From contig CM075862.1 in NCBI GenBank assembly GCA_037975125.1, forward strand, positions 17,189,125 through 17,253,124: 64,000 nucleotides of DNA, in the 5' to 3' direction. This DNA comes from Latrodectus hesperus. Lineage: Eukaryota > Arthropoda > Arachnida > Araneae > Theridiidae. The translations under genes were made by a program, and so were the position numbers. Each line of letters begins with the position of its first letter. Position 1 is the stretch's first letter. Positions 23,953 through 30,941 of this stretch are shown here, one piece after another. A model generated the notes under the pieces. It worked only from the letters and a program-made list of their open reading frames with translations. It made no database searches and was not told where the DNA came from.

Positions 23953-26611
23953 TACAATATTTGATATGTACCTGTAAAGTGTAATTGAAATATTTGTCAG
24001 GCTCGTGCTACTATGGTAGGCATTCCAACGGTTCGAAATTGCTGAACTAATAAACTAGGTCGCTTGAAGCACGTTAATTTTTCAAGGGGACTCATTAGAC
24101 CAGGACCTATAGTTTAAAATGGTTAACGAACACCACCTGTTACATGACTATATTCGTTATTCCAATTGTTCGTTGATCGATCATCGATTTACCATAGATT
24201 TTCTAGAGAAATCGATTAATTCGTTCTTGAAACATTAATTCGTTAAAGAAAAGATGAATAAGTTTATAAAAAATTATAAATTATAAATAAAATTTGTTAA
24301 TAGGGCGTTTGAGATCATGTCCAATGTTTTTCTCTCTTATTCAAGATTTTCCGAAAGTAATAGCATTGTTGTTAAAGTGATCAATAACATTGTTGTTTTG
24401 TTGCTGTCTGGACTTCGTTATTCAAGACTACGTATGAGACAGTGAATGAACAAGGGGGGAGGAAAACGCTTAAAATGAAATCAGTCTCGGTTTTGAATGA
24501 AAACAAAACCGAAACTGACGGTCTACTTAGGCTGTAAATATTCTATTGGGGAAAAAAATATTTTTTCCAATAAAGAACTTTGAAGTTCAATAGGCAAGCA
24601 ACATAATTCAGGTGAGATAAAAAACGATTTTTGGTCCCTTAACCTTGCACATTAAGCTGTGAGAGCCGAGAAGTTTTCGTTTTAGTTCGCTGTCTGAACA
24701 CAAACATTTTTCGTGAAGTATTCGTTATGCGATTTGTCCGCAGACCGAACTGTTCGTTAACTGATCATCCACTGTACTATAAATATCACCCTAAGGTGAG
24801 ATTCGAATCCAAGAACTATTGAACCAAAGGCAGTGCCAAAACAATTCGGTTGTGAAATCGGTTAACTGATAAGTTTAAAAGTGGGAATTTTTTTGTTTTA
24901 AAATTTGTTAACTAGGATCAAATTTTATGCAAATAATATATGTGCTTATAATCACATTTGGAAACTTAAAAAAGAAATTAAAATCACAATTTAATTTCTT
25001 ACTAAGTATATCCATCCTAAGCAATCAATTTATTTAAAAAAAATTTTCATTCAACTTTTAAAATTTTTCAATATAAATATTTAAAAACATCTATATTAAT
25101 GATACTTGACATGGGACTATATCATTTAATACATTATGATCTAATTCATCCATTTTATTATGAGCATTTATTAAACAATGATTCATTCATACAAAAATTT
25201 AAAAATGCATAATTTTCTTAAAAATAATTTTATAAATCATAATTTTCAATTCAACAATAATTCAGAATTACAAAATTACTGATATTTTTTCAGCACTTAG
25301 ATTATCCAAAAATTCACAAACAGAAATCCTATCTTTTAATGCACATGAAAAAAATTATTTAACTTTTAAAACAATTAAACACTAAAAGTTAGATAAATCC
25401 AGATATCTGTGTTCTGATATGCAAGACTTAATGTTATATGTAAATGAGATTGGATTTTTATTCACACAGATAACAATCAATAGATTCCTAAAAATATTTC
25501 AACTAAATCTCAACTAAAGTGGAGACTCTCATTCAGGTATCTTACACATATGAAGCAAATCTGGTCAAGGACGATTCAGCTGATTAGACATTCTTTGAGA
25601 TTAAAAACACAGAGCTCTTGAAAAGAAACATTAATTTTATAAATCCATATTCTCAGAAAATCTCTGCAACTTTTAACACATAAAAAAGCAAGAAAAAGTA
25701 TTCACACTGTAATAAGTAATTGGAATAAACCATGAAAAACGCTTCACATCATTAGGCTTAATTTTTATTACACAGCAAGAGAAAGCATTTATCATACATT
25801 CGAATTCAAATGTTTTCATTTGGGACTTCCAGATTTTAAAGACTTCCAAATTCTAAAGAACATTTCTCAACATGTCTTCTCAAATACATGAAGGTGAACA
25901 CTGCACTCTAGGAGATTGTATATAATGGACAAATGAAAGATCTGTCATGTTTGCTAAAGGTAACTGGGATATGTTGGAAAAGCTGTAATCACAGTACTCT
26001 AAAAGTGGTATAGTAATTTTCAAGGTGGCAGATCAAGTATTGAAGATATTCTGCTTGGTCTTTTTTTCTAAATTATAAAAACATCCACCTTTCCTCAGCA
26101 TTTTCTATTTAAAATCATAGTTTCAAGTTCAAGCAAAGATAAAATAATAGATCTACAAATGAAGCTAAATGTTAATAAGATTTCAGGCCAATGGATTAAA
26201 ATTGTTTAAAGTAAATGAAATAATCATTGATTTTAATCTCATCCTTTTTTATTAAATAAAATAAATAATTCTGTCGTTCATAATAAAAATAATCATAACA
26301 TTTATGTCTCAATTATCTGATATAATGAATGCAGGTGTATTGTGTCAGCCCCTAACTCTTTCATATTTAACTTTGAAATATTTATTTATAGAATGTCTTA
26401 AAAGAAACACTCCTCAAAAGAGAACAAAATGTGACAGTAAAGACTAACCTTTAGTGTTACATGATTACAAGTTGCTTTTGTCAGAGACAGCCATGCAGGT
26501 AACTCTAAAAGTTCAGTTAAAACTTTTTCATTCAATTCTAAATTGCGTAACTCTCCTTGGCCTTTTAAAGTACTTAAATGCAACTTATCTGGAGAAAGAT
26601 TTTTTGCAAAC
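1939..26611 (-). CDS. BLTP3: BLTP3 / UHRF1BP1-family bridge-like lipid-transfer protein, partial (3 exons)
   Basis: Three minus-strand exons, 26611-26449, 2348-2310 and 2021-1939, join in frame (phases 2, 0, 0, leaving 2 bases) to encode about 95 residues. The first carries [18 protein letters not shown] and [15 protein letters not shown], the second [13 protein letters not shown], the third [20 protein letters not shown]. This matches, without a gap, the N-terminal chorein-type region of vertebrate UHRF1BP1/BLTP3A and BLTP3B as I know it (SRFTKNLSPDK.., WTKLKTHPICL, SLDKVIMEMSTCEEPRSP). The family forms long hydrophobic-groove proteins thought to move lipids between membranes at organelle contacts and to act in endosome trafficking. 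Vertebrate members are about 1,400 residues, so most of the protein lies left of base 1. The first exon (the start MAGIIKKQILKHLS in vertebrates) was searched for between 26.6 and 30.6 kb and not found. All visible splice sites are GT-AG. Identification is strong; the choice between BLTP3A and BLTP3B does not apply to a presumed single arthropod ancestor. Confidence 0.88.
2310..2348 (-). CDS. BLTP3: BLTP3 39-bp microexon
   Basis: Exactly 13 codons, [13 protein letters not shown], lie between a TTCCCTAG acceptor and a TTG|GTAAG donor. They supply the WTKLK.hPIcL piece that is missing between the flanking exons when these are compared with vertebrate UHRF1BP1. The exon is symmetric (phase 0 on both sides), so skipping it would keep the frame. 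It is separated from exon 2 by about 24.1 kb and from the next exon by 288 bp. It is far too short to appear as an open reading frame. Confidence 0.87.
2996..3211 (-). mobile_element. tRNA-derived SINE family B, copy 1
   Basis: Read on the minus strand it starts with a tRNA-like head (GCCCTGTGGCTAAGTGATAT; B box GTTCGATCC near 3140-3155). The body contains CATTCCTTCAGTGGGTCCAT and the tail ends in the conserved TGGGCTGTCGTGCCATAC motif. The head abuts a TA microsatellite. Related copies lie at 4618-4894, 6446-6670 and 55672-55935. Confidence 0.75.
3212..3263. repeat. TA microsatellite
   Basis: About 26 uninterrupted AT units directly beside the head of SINE family B copy 1. The apparent Tyr-Ile open frames across it are artefacts of the repeat. 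Confidence 0.95.
4618..4894 (-). mobile_element. tRNA-derived SINE family B, copy 2
   Basis: Same order of blocks as copy 1 and longer. It contains GAGGCCCTGTGGTGGGAAGC, CATATGTCCCGATTAGGTG, CACTGAAGGAATGAAAAAGG and a degenerate B-box region (GAGGATCAAAACG) at the head. It directly adjoins the LINE fragment that starts near 4895. Confidence 0.75.
4895..5612 (+). mobile_element. Non-LTR retrotransposon 3' end (RNase H and terminal Cys/His region), broken
   Basis: The plus strand encodes the end of an RNase H domain ([20 protein letters not shown], 4936-5130). After frameshifts and stops come [20 protein letters not shown] and then [20 protein letters not shown], which is the C/H-rich C-terminal region typical of RNase H-bearing LINEs of the I/Jockey group. 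The coding end [14 protein letters not shown] is followed by about 90 bp and an AAG-repeat tail near 5600. A near-identical 3' end lies inverted at 61090-61500. Severe 5' truncation is normal for LINE copies. Confidence 0.8.
5853..5958. repeat. Short interspersed repeat, copy 1 of 2
   Basis: The stretch with TTTAAAGTAAACTCTCAACC and ACCACAAACATCCG resembles 7671-7782 (AAGTCAACTCCGAACCACTA, CAAACATCTA) over about 100 bp with many differences. No coding signal or recognisable family. Confidence 0.4.
6446..6670 (+). mobile_element. tRNA-derived SINE family B, copy 3, head truncated
   Basis: This copy has the opposite orientation to the others. It begins inside the conserved CCTCGGGCTGGGCAAGGTTG block, lacks the tRNA-like head, and ends in CACATGGGCTGCCGTGCCAT. 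It is the best preserved tail of the family in this window. Confidence 0.75.
6815..7290 (-). mobile_element. LINE 3' coding remnant
   Basis: The minus strand reads [20 protein letters not shown], then GTYRLC, then [20 protein letters not shown] (about 7180-6900). This has the CxxC..HxxxxC-like character of the region after RNase H in non-LTR retrotransposons. The sequence differs from the LINE at 4895-5612, so it is a second family. One open frame (7116-6901) covers the conserved part and nothing indicates function. Confidence 0.6.
7671..7782. repeat. Short interspersed repeat, copy 2 of 2
   Basis: Partner of 5853-5958, sharing TTTAAAGT.AACTC.., CCAC.ACAAACATC and a GGTGTGAATC/GAAGTGCAAGTC block in the same order and orientation. 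Confidence 0.4.
8151..8404. repeat. Tandem duplication, 127-bp unit, two copies
   Basis: Unit one starts at 8151 (TTTAAGCGGTTGAACAAATT) and unit two at 8278 (TTTAAGCACTTCTACAAATT). Both contain TTTTAGAATAAAA.CAGAGAA, AGAATATTGT.ATTTA and ACAAAATAATTCTACTT at matching offsets, with roughly one difference in six bases. No open frame. Confidence 0.75.
8405..9643. other. AT-rich intron DNA, nothing recognised
   Basis: No open frame above background, no repeat relationship and no RNA-like structure noticed. It lies inside the large BLTP3 intron. Confidence 0.6.
9652..10359. mobile_element. Non-autonomous hAT element with 8-bp target duplication
   Basis: The 708-bp element begins CATGGGTTCCCAAAC and ends GTTTGGGAACC-like (TTTGGGAACCTATG), giving terminal inverted repeats CATRGGTTCCCAAA with one mismatch over 14 bp. 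The same 8 bases CGTTAAAC flank it at 9644-9651 and 10360-10367. An 8-bp duplication and a GGTTCCCAAA terminus are typical of hAT-superfamily elements. Subterminal regions are rich in GACCAC/GTGGTC motifs. No transposase reading frame is present. Confidence 0.92.
10598..10653. repeat. Perfect 21-bp inverted repeat (hairpin)
   Basis: Arms GAGATTTTAGAGCTTTCTGT (10599-10618) and its exact complement (10633-10652), plus one more T-A pair outside, flank a 14-base loop. It sits in unannotated intron DNA. It could be a footprint of inverted insertion or a foldback transcript; no evidence separates these. Confidence 0.85.
10700..11547. other. Less AT-rich unassigned block before the LTR element
   Basis: Base composition is more even than in the surroundings. 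There are several short direct motifs (TCGCCAAGTGG, TCGCCAATTGG, TCACCAAATCCC, TCGCTAAATCCC) between 10903 and 10968, followed by a TATAAATA at about 10974. It resembles the promoter part of an old LTR or another element, but no ends, duplication or protein could be defined. Confidence 0.3.
11548..11795 (+). mobile_element. 5' LTR and primer-binding site of a gypsy-like element
   Basis: This 248-bp segment starts TGTAGTGTTCAG and ends GGGAACGACA (TG...CA-type ends). It contains AATAAA signals near 11690 and 11713. It is followed at once by CTGGCGCAGACGACAGG, a plausible primer-binding site, and about 150 bp later by gag. No matching 3' LTR was recognised. Confidence 0.68.
11952..13125 (+). 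pseudogene. Gypsy-like gag with zinc knuckle, frameshifted
   Basis: Gag starts at ATG 11952 ([16 protein letters not shown]) and continues in shifting frames. A Glu/Lys-rich coiled-coil-like part comes first ([17 protein letters not shown], repeated [13 protein letters not shown], about 12110-12290). The capsid-like core [20 protein letters not shown] runs to [10 protein letters not shown]. The open part from 12604 ends with a zinc knuckle [13 protein letters not shown] at 13027-13065. The knuckle spacing is CX2CX3HX4C, one residue shorter than the usual form. There is an in-frame TGA near 12283 and a frameshift near 12540. The type is common in arthropod, especially spider, LTR elements. Confidence 0.8.
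14140..14420 (+). pseudogene. Retroviral-type protease/pol fragment of the same gypsy-like element
   Basis: The plus strand reads [20 protein letters not shown], then [20 protein letters not shown], and after a frameshift [15 protein letters not shown]. This resembles the region just after the protease active site in arthropod gypsy-like pol (SAFGxxxEAKxxxxP..., ALTDKLN...LI). The DTG active site itself is not preserved. About 1 kb of unrelated DNA (13126-14139) separates it from gag, perhaps a later insertion. No reverse transcriptase follows. Confidence 0.55.
14430..23400. other. AT-rich BLTP3 intron, no gene
   Basis: Nearly 9 kb without a recognisable protein, RNA gene or element end. Small features: a 19-bp direct repeat TTCTTATTACTGAATTAAT at 16421 and 16453, an AC run near 18300, and a GAGCGCCCTCTACC block near 15899 that resembles LTR-type DNA in composition only. 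The open frames (for example 17634-17930) are low-complexity and lack homology that I recognise. Confidence 0.6.
23405..23480 (-). mobile_element. tRNA-like SINE head fragment, family C copy 1
   Basis: The minus strand carries a B-box-like GGATTCGATTCTCACC and the block CTTCAGTTCAATTGTCCATG. It matches 24785-24840 across about 50 bp (CCCTA.GGTGAGA.TCGAATCC, GAACCAAAGGCAG). Too short and divergent to be a functional tRNA. Confidence 0.5.
23857..23949. repeat. Long TA microsatellite
   Basis: About 46 uninterrupted TA units, the longest simple repeat in the window. It lies in the BLTP3 intron and is likely to be length-polymorphic and prone to assembly error. Confidence 0.97.
24122..24761. mobile_element. 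Candidate short inverted-repeat element
   Basis: Perfect 11-bp termini GTTAACGAACA (24122-24132) and TGTTCGTTAAC (24751-24761) bound 640 bp. The interior has repeated TTCGTTA/CGTTA motifs and base composition richer in G and C than its surroundings. No target duplication could be assigned and no protein is encoded, so the call is tentative. Confidence 0.4.
24785..24845 (-). mobile_element. tRNA-like SINE head fragment, family C copy 2
   Basis: The minus strand reads TTGGATTCGAATCTCACCTT, a clear B-box-like sequence, followed by the block shared with 23405-23480. It lies directly beside the candidate element at 24122-24761. Confidence 0.5.
25934..26100. repeat. Interspersed repeat, copy 2 of 3
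   Basis: Begins GAAAGATCTGTCATG and contains GGCAGATCAAGTATTGAAG and TTCTGCTTGGTCTTTTTTTC. It matches 49448-49640 (AAAAGATCTGTTGTG, GGCAGGTCAAGTATTAATC, TTCTGCTTGATCCTTTTTC) in order and orientation. Confidence 0.5.
26449..26611 (-). CDS. BLTP3: BLTP3 exon 2 (chorein-type N-terminus)
   Basis: This 163-bp exon is preceded by a TTTTATTTTAG acceptor and followed by AAG|GTTAGT. It enters with one base that completes a split Arg codon (the R of SRF in vertebrates) and then reads 54 codons from FAKNLSPDK to VTLK, ending on a codon boundary. The open frame extends past both splice sites, but residues outside them (YFR before, VSLYCHIL after) do not fit the family. Confidence 0.88.
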
Positions 26612-29600
26612 CTAAAATAAAAAAAAGTCATTTGATTTATAAGTTATACTATATTGCATTCTTTAACAACTGTACAACATTCAAAATATTAATATTATAA
26701 ATAACCAATATTCAATTATTTACACAATGATTGGTTTGTCATTCTACAATCACCTTTTGCACACAAAGATTAAACCTAATCAATAAAATAATTTATTTCT
26801 TATATTAAAAAAATTAAATATGTTAAAATCAAAGATTAAAAATTATTTTATATTTTATTGATTTAGTTCAAAATTCGAATGTAATGCAAAAAAATAGCAC
26901 TGATTTCAATTGCTCCTAAAATAATGGCAGTTCTTCTGCATTTATCAAGCTTCACCTACTATTTTAGTCAATAAGAATAAAAAATTTAGTCACATTTGAT
27001 AATCACAATTTTTACTTTTTAACAAATAATTTTAAGTAAAATAAACAACTGCCTTATCAATGAATATTTAGTTAATAAATTTAAATATTATTACCAGCAA
27101 CTATCAATTTTACTTATTTTTTCTTTAGATACACATTATGTTTCCCCCCATTGGAAAACAATAATTCAATTATATGTTTCATGCTTATTTACATCAAGTA
27201 AAAAATAAATATTATTCTCTCATACGATTAGATACGTTAAATAATTGAATGCACTTTAATTTCTTAAGTCTTTAAATTGATTTGAGACATTTTTTATTAA
27301 ATTGCTTAAATTTATAAGTTATTCAAATAAAATTTTCATTTTTCCCAATTTATAAAATAATAAACATTTAAGTGTACAATTTAATTAAGATAATTTGATT
27401 ATTTTAAGTTAATTAAGTTTGCCTTCAAATATGAAAAAAATTAACAAAAAAATCTTAATTCCCAACAATTATAATATTAAAGAAATACATTCTTTAACAA
27501 AGAATTACATTTAATGATTACTTCATATTAATAAAAAAAATTGCAGTATTTTTACTTATTTAAGGTCTATTTTTAATATACTTAATATGAAAATCTATAA
27601 ATTCAATTTCTGATTTAAATTCAAAAATCACTTGATGTAACAATCAGACAATACATTTAAAGATATTCTAAGCAAAAATAAATTTGCAAACATACTAGTA
27701 AAATAATCATAAAAATTCTAAAATGTATACCTTACAAGAACTATACTTTATATATCCTGATTATTCTTTTCAAATATCATCAAAAATATAATTATAGAAA
27801 TTAACCTTCAACATATGCACACATAATACAAAATTCCAATAACACAACTTTTAAACACAAATCTCAAGATAAGAGCAATATACTTTAAACAATAGTTTTT
27901 TCCCTCAATAAACATTATAAATATATATTTAAAATTCATTTTTATGTTAAATCCCAGATAAAATTTAAAAAAAATATTGGGTTTTATTAGGAAGCACCAC
28001 TTTTCCAAAAGGAGATAAACTTGCTAAATGTAATACTCTGGTTTCACACAGTATCACAGATTTTTTCCTTGGATAATTGTAACTAAGTGGAAGACAGACA
28101 TCAATTTGAAAGCATTAATCAACTATTTTTGTTTCTGCAGTTACATTAAAGACATTAAAATTTCTAAAGACAAATATGCCAGTTCTTAAGACAGATCTAC
28201 AGATTTTTATCCTTGTAATTCAGATTATTCATTGCTACAATTATTTACTCAAGCATCAAGCTAGTAAGATCAAAGAAGTCTTTGTTTCAAACATAAAAAC
28301 TAAGAACATTTTTTTAGCTTACAAAGGAACAGGTTATGTAGAAGTTTTACAAGTGAAAGTAATAAAATTCAATAAATAAATGTATGTATGCAAGTACATA
28401 TATATAAGAGAGAACTTATAAATATAAAATAATTTAAAGAAACAAAATAAATATTTTCAGTAAAAAATACTTTCTATGAACAAAATTGTCACTACATAAA
28501 AAGAAATATTTACCATAAATTAGAAAATTTTAATTTGTACTTACAAAAATATTTGAATAAATTCATTTTCAATAACAGATATCAAAATAAATTAACTACT
28601 AAATTTAATACTTAAACTTTTTTTTAAATACTCATTATTAAAACAAAAGTATAAATTCCATGGTAGAAAACTAGTATGATTAATAATTTATCCAATCATA
28701 TTGCCACATGCACTTCAGTTATTCAATTTTAAACATAAATTACATTAATGAATAATTAAAATAGAAAAAATGTTCGCAGCTATAAAATACATAAAGCTTA
28801 ATTTTACAAAATTATAGCATCTAAAAAAATGCATTTTAAAATTTACATCATGATGAATGAAGAATAAATAACTTTCACATAGAAATTAATTTAACTTCAT
28901 TCCAGTAAATGACACTTCTTGTGAATAGATAGTGATTGTTTGTTTGGATAATTAATGTCCTTAAAACAAAACAGATTTAAACTAAGCACTAAGTTATTAA
29001 AGTCATATAGTCTTTAACATGCATTTTAGCAATAACAAATTATGCCTATTTCATGTATAGAGTAATAATGTATGCATAAACATACTTCTTTTATTCAAAA
29101 ATTAAGCCGGAATTACTTCATTACTTCATCATAAGTAATCTTGACTATATTAAGTTAATTCATTACTTTTTCTCACAAGATGAGGTATCAAAAGATATTA
29201 ATCATTCTTAACGTACTGATGCAAATTGAAAAAAATTGTTTTAATAAAGTTACACATGAGCTTTAAATGAACTATATACATATAAAATTAAAAACATACA
29301 TTTATTTTGCAAAATAAATACAAGTTAAAAAATTTTATACACTTCTGAAATAAGCACTATGTCAAATATTTAACATAATTACTTTTACAAATTTTATTTT
29401 AATAAATGACATAGAAATGTGAAATACTATAACCGATAAGATTTGATCTGTTATAACAAATATAATTTCCAAATTAAATTAAATACCTTACAAAGTAATT
29501 TTTTTAATAAAAGTATAGTATAAATAATAACATTTCATGAAGTAAATAATTTGTAAATATACCAGCAATTAAATATCAGATATGTTAACAATAATATAAC

Positions 29601-30656
29601 ATTTTAAGCAGCTGACTTAATTTATGTTTGATCTGATTAAAAAAATGTTTTGAAACAAATTTTTAGTTTTAATTTGGAAAAGCAATTGTGTAAGATGTAC
29701 ACAAAAAATATTATTACTTTGATAAATGCTTAAGCACTTGATTCTTAAATATAGAAGCCATCAGCAATTTATAGATGATGAAATCCTATTTTAAAAGAAA
29801 AAAATCATCCGATAAAACAGTAAAAGTGACACAGCACATTTTTTTTTCTTCTAAATAACACAAAAATTTATTTCAATGAGAAAAACGAAACAATCTGTAC
29901 ACATAGCGCAATGAAAAACTGCAAGGACTGTCAAGTCAACCTTACAGATGTTTACGATTCTTGTAATAGTTACAGTTAAGTTCAAAACAGTTAAAAAAAT
30001 ATTATGCATCATGACAAACTGAAATAAATAGTATAATTAAAATTAATCTAAAAGAAAAATTTGATATGATACATTGGATCTAATAAGAATAACCTGAAAA
30101 TAAATTATTCTTATCAGGTCCAGTAAAAAGTTTTTAGAAATTTGGAATATTACTGTATTCCTTAACTTTTAATTTATTTTGCAAAAGGGTTGGCTTAAGA
30201 ATGCATCCTACTGTATTAATGAAATATTTGTGATAAATTTAAAAACAAGTTTCGCTGTCAGCTGTGTTTGTTTATTTACATTTTTGTTAAACTGCGAAAA
30301 TATTAGTATAAATTCTATCTTCATATATCAACAAATAAATTGACGATTTCTCATTTAATTTTAGAATAGCCTCTAAAGAAACATTTGGAATGATTCTTCG
30401 TTTTATTATTTGCTATAAATTACTGAGCTGAACGTTACTATTGTTTTTCAATATGGATTATTTTGTAAATTTATAATGAAACGTTTTCAAAACGGTTTCT
30501 AAACTTTTAATTTCTAAAATTTAGTTTTAGAGATTTAAAAAAGCAGTCATAAAACGTCGCTGTAAAAAATTTAATTCAATATGCATTTATTCGTGTTTAT
30601 TGATATTTGTTAAATAATTGAAATATTCTTTTTTTTTTTTCTTATTCTTTATAATT
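26612..30656. other. Upstream region between BLTP3 exon 2 and FANCE exon 1
   Basis: This stretch should hold BLTP3 intron 1 and probably the divergent promoters of both genes, but I could not find BLTP3 exon 1 or a core promoter. It is uniformly AT-rich. The only structured feature noticed is the hairpin at 30076-30121. Confidence 0.5.
30076..30121. repeat. Imperfect 17-bp hairpin
   Basis: Arms GGATCTAATAAGAATAA and TTATTCTTATCAGGTCC pair with two mismatches around a 12-base loop, about 540 bp upstream of the FANCE start. Confidence 0.75.
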
Positions 30657-30941
30657 ATGTTTTCTTACTCTGGTGATTTGTTTGAAATAAAAGAGAATGA
30701 AGTTGTATTTAATGAAACATGTGAAAAATTAAAAAATCATTCTTTTCAATCTCCGTGGGGTTTGTGTTTTCCTCTTGAAGAGAAAATAAGTAATAATAGT
30801 GATTGTAAAATCGAAGAATTAAATCTCTCTGAAAAAGAGATGCCTAATATTTTGAGTGTCACACATGAAGAAACAAAATTTATGTCTTCTAATCACGCAA
30901 ACCACTCCTTAACTATTGAGAATGGAGATGGGGATTTCGAA
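30657..30941 (+). CDS. FANCE: FANCE exon 1 (start codon, acidic N-terminal region)
   Basis: Ninety-five codons run from the ATG at 30657 (MFSYSGDLFEIKENEVVF) to GDGDFE, then the donor GTAATT. The phase (0) matches the acceptor of exon 2. The region is rich in Glu, Asp, Asn and Ser and looks disordered, like the low-complexity middle of human FANCE, but I see no alignable motif. If unspliced, the frame would stop 15 bases after the donor. The link to exon 2 rests on phase, strand and position, so it is less certain than the rest. Confidence 0.62.

Noticed and set aside
29931..29970. BLTP3 exon 1 candidate ending in ..CATCTGTAAG|GT on the minus strand
   Set aside because: The required frame contains a stop and does not encode the expected KKQILKHLS-like residues.
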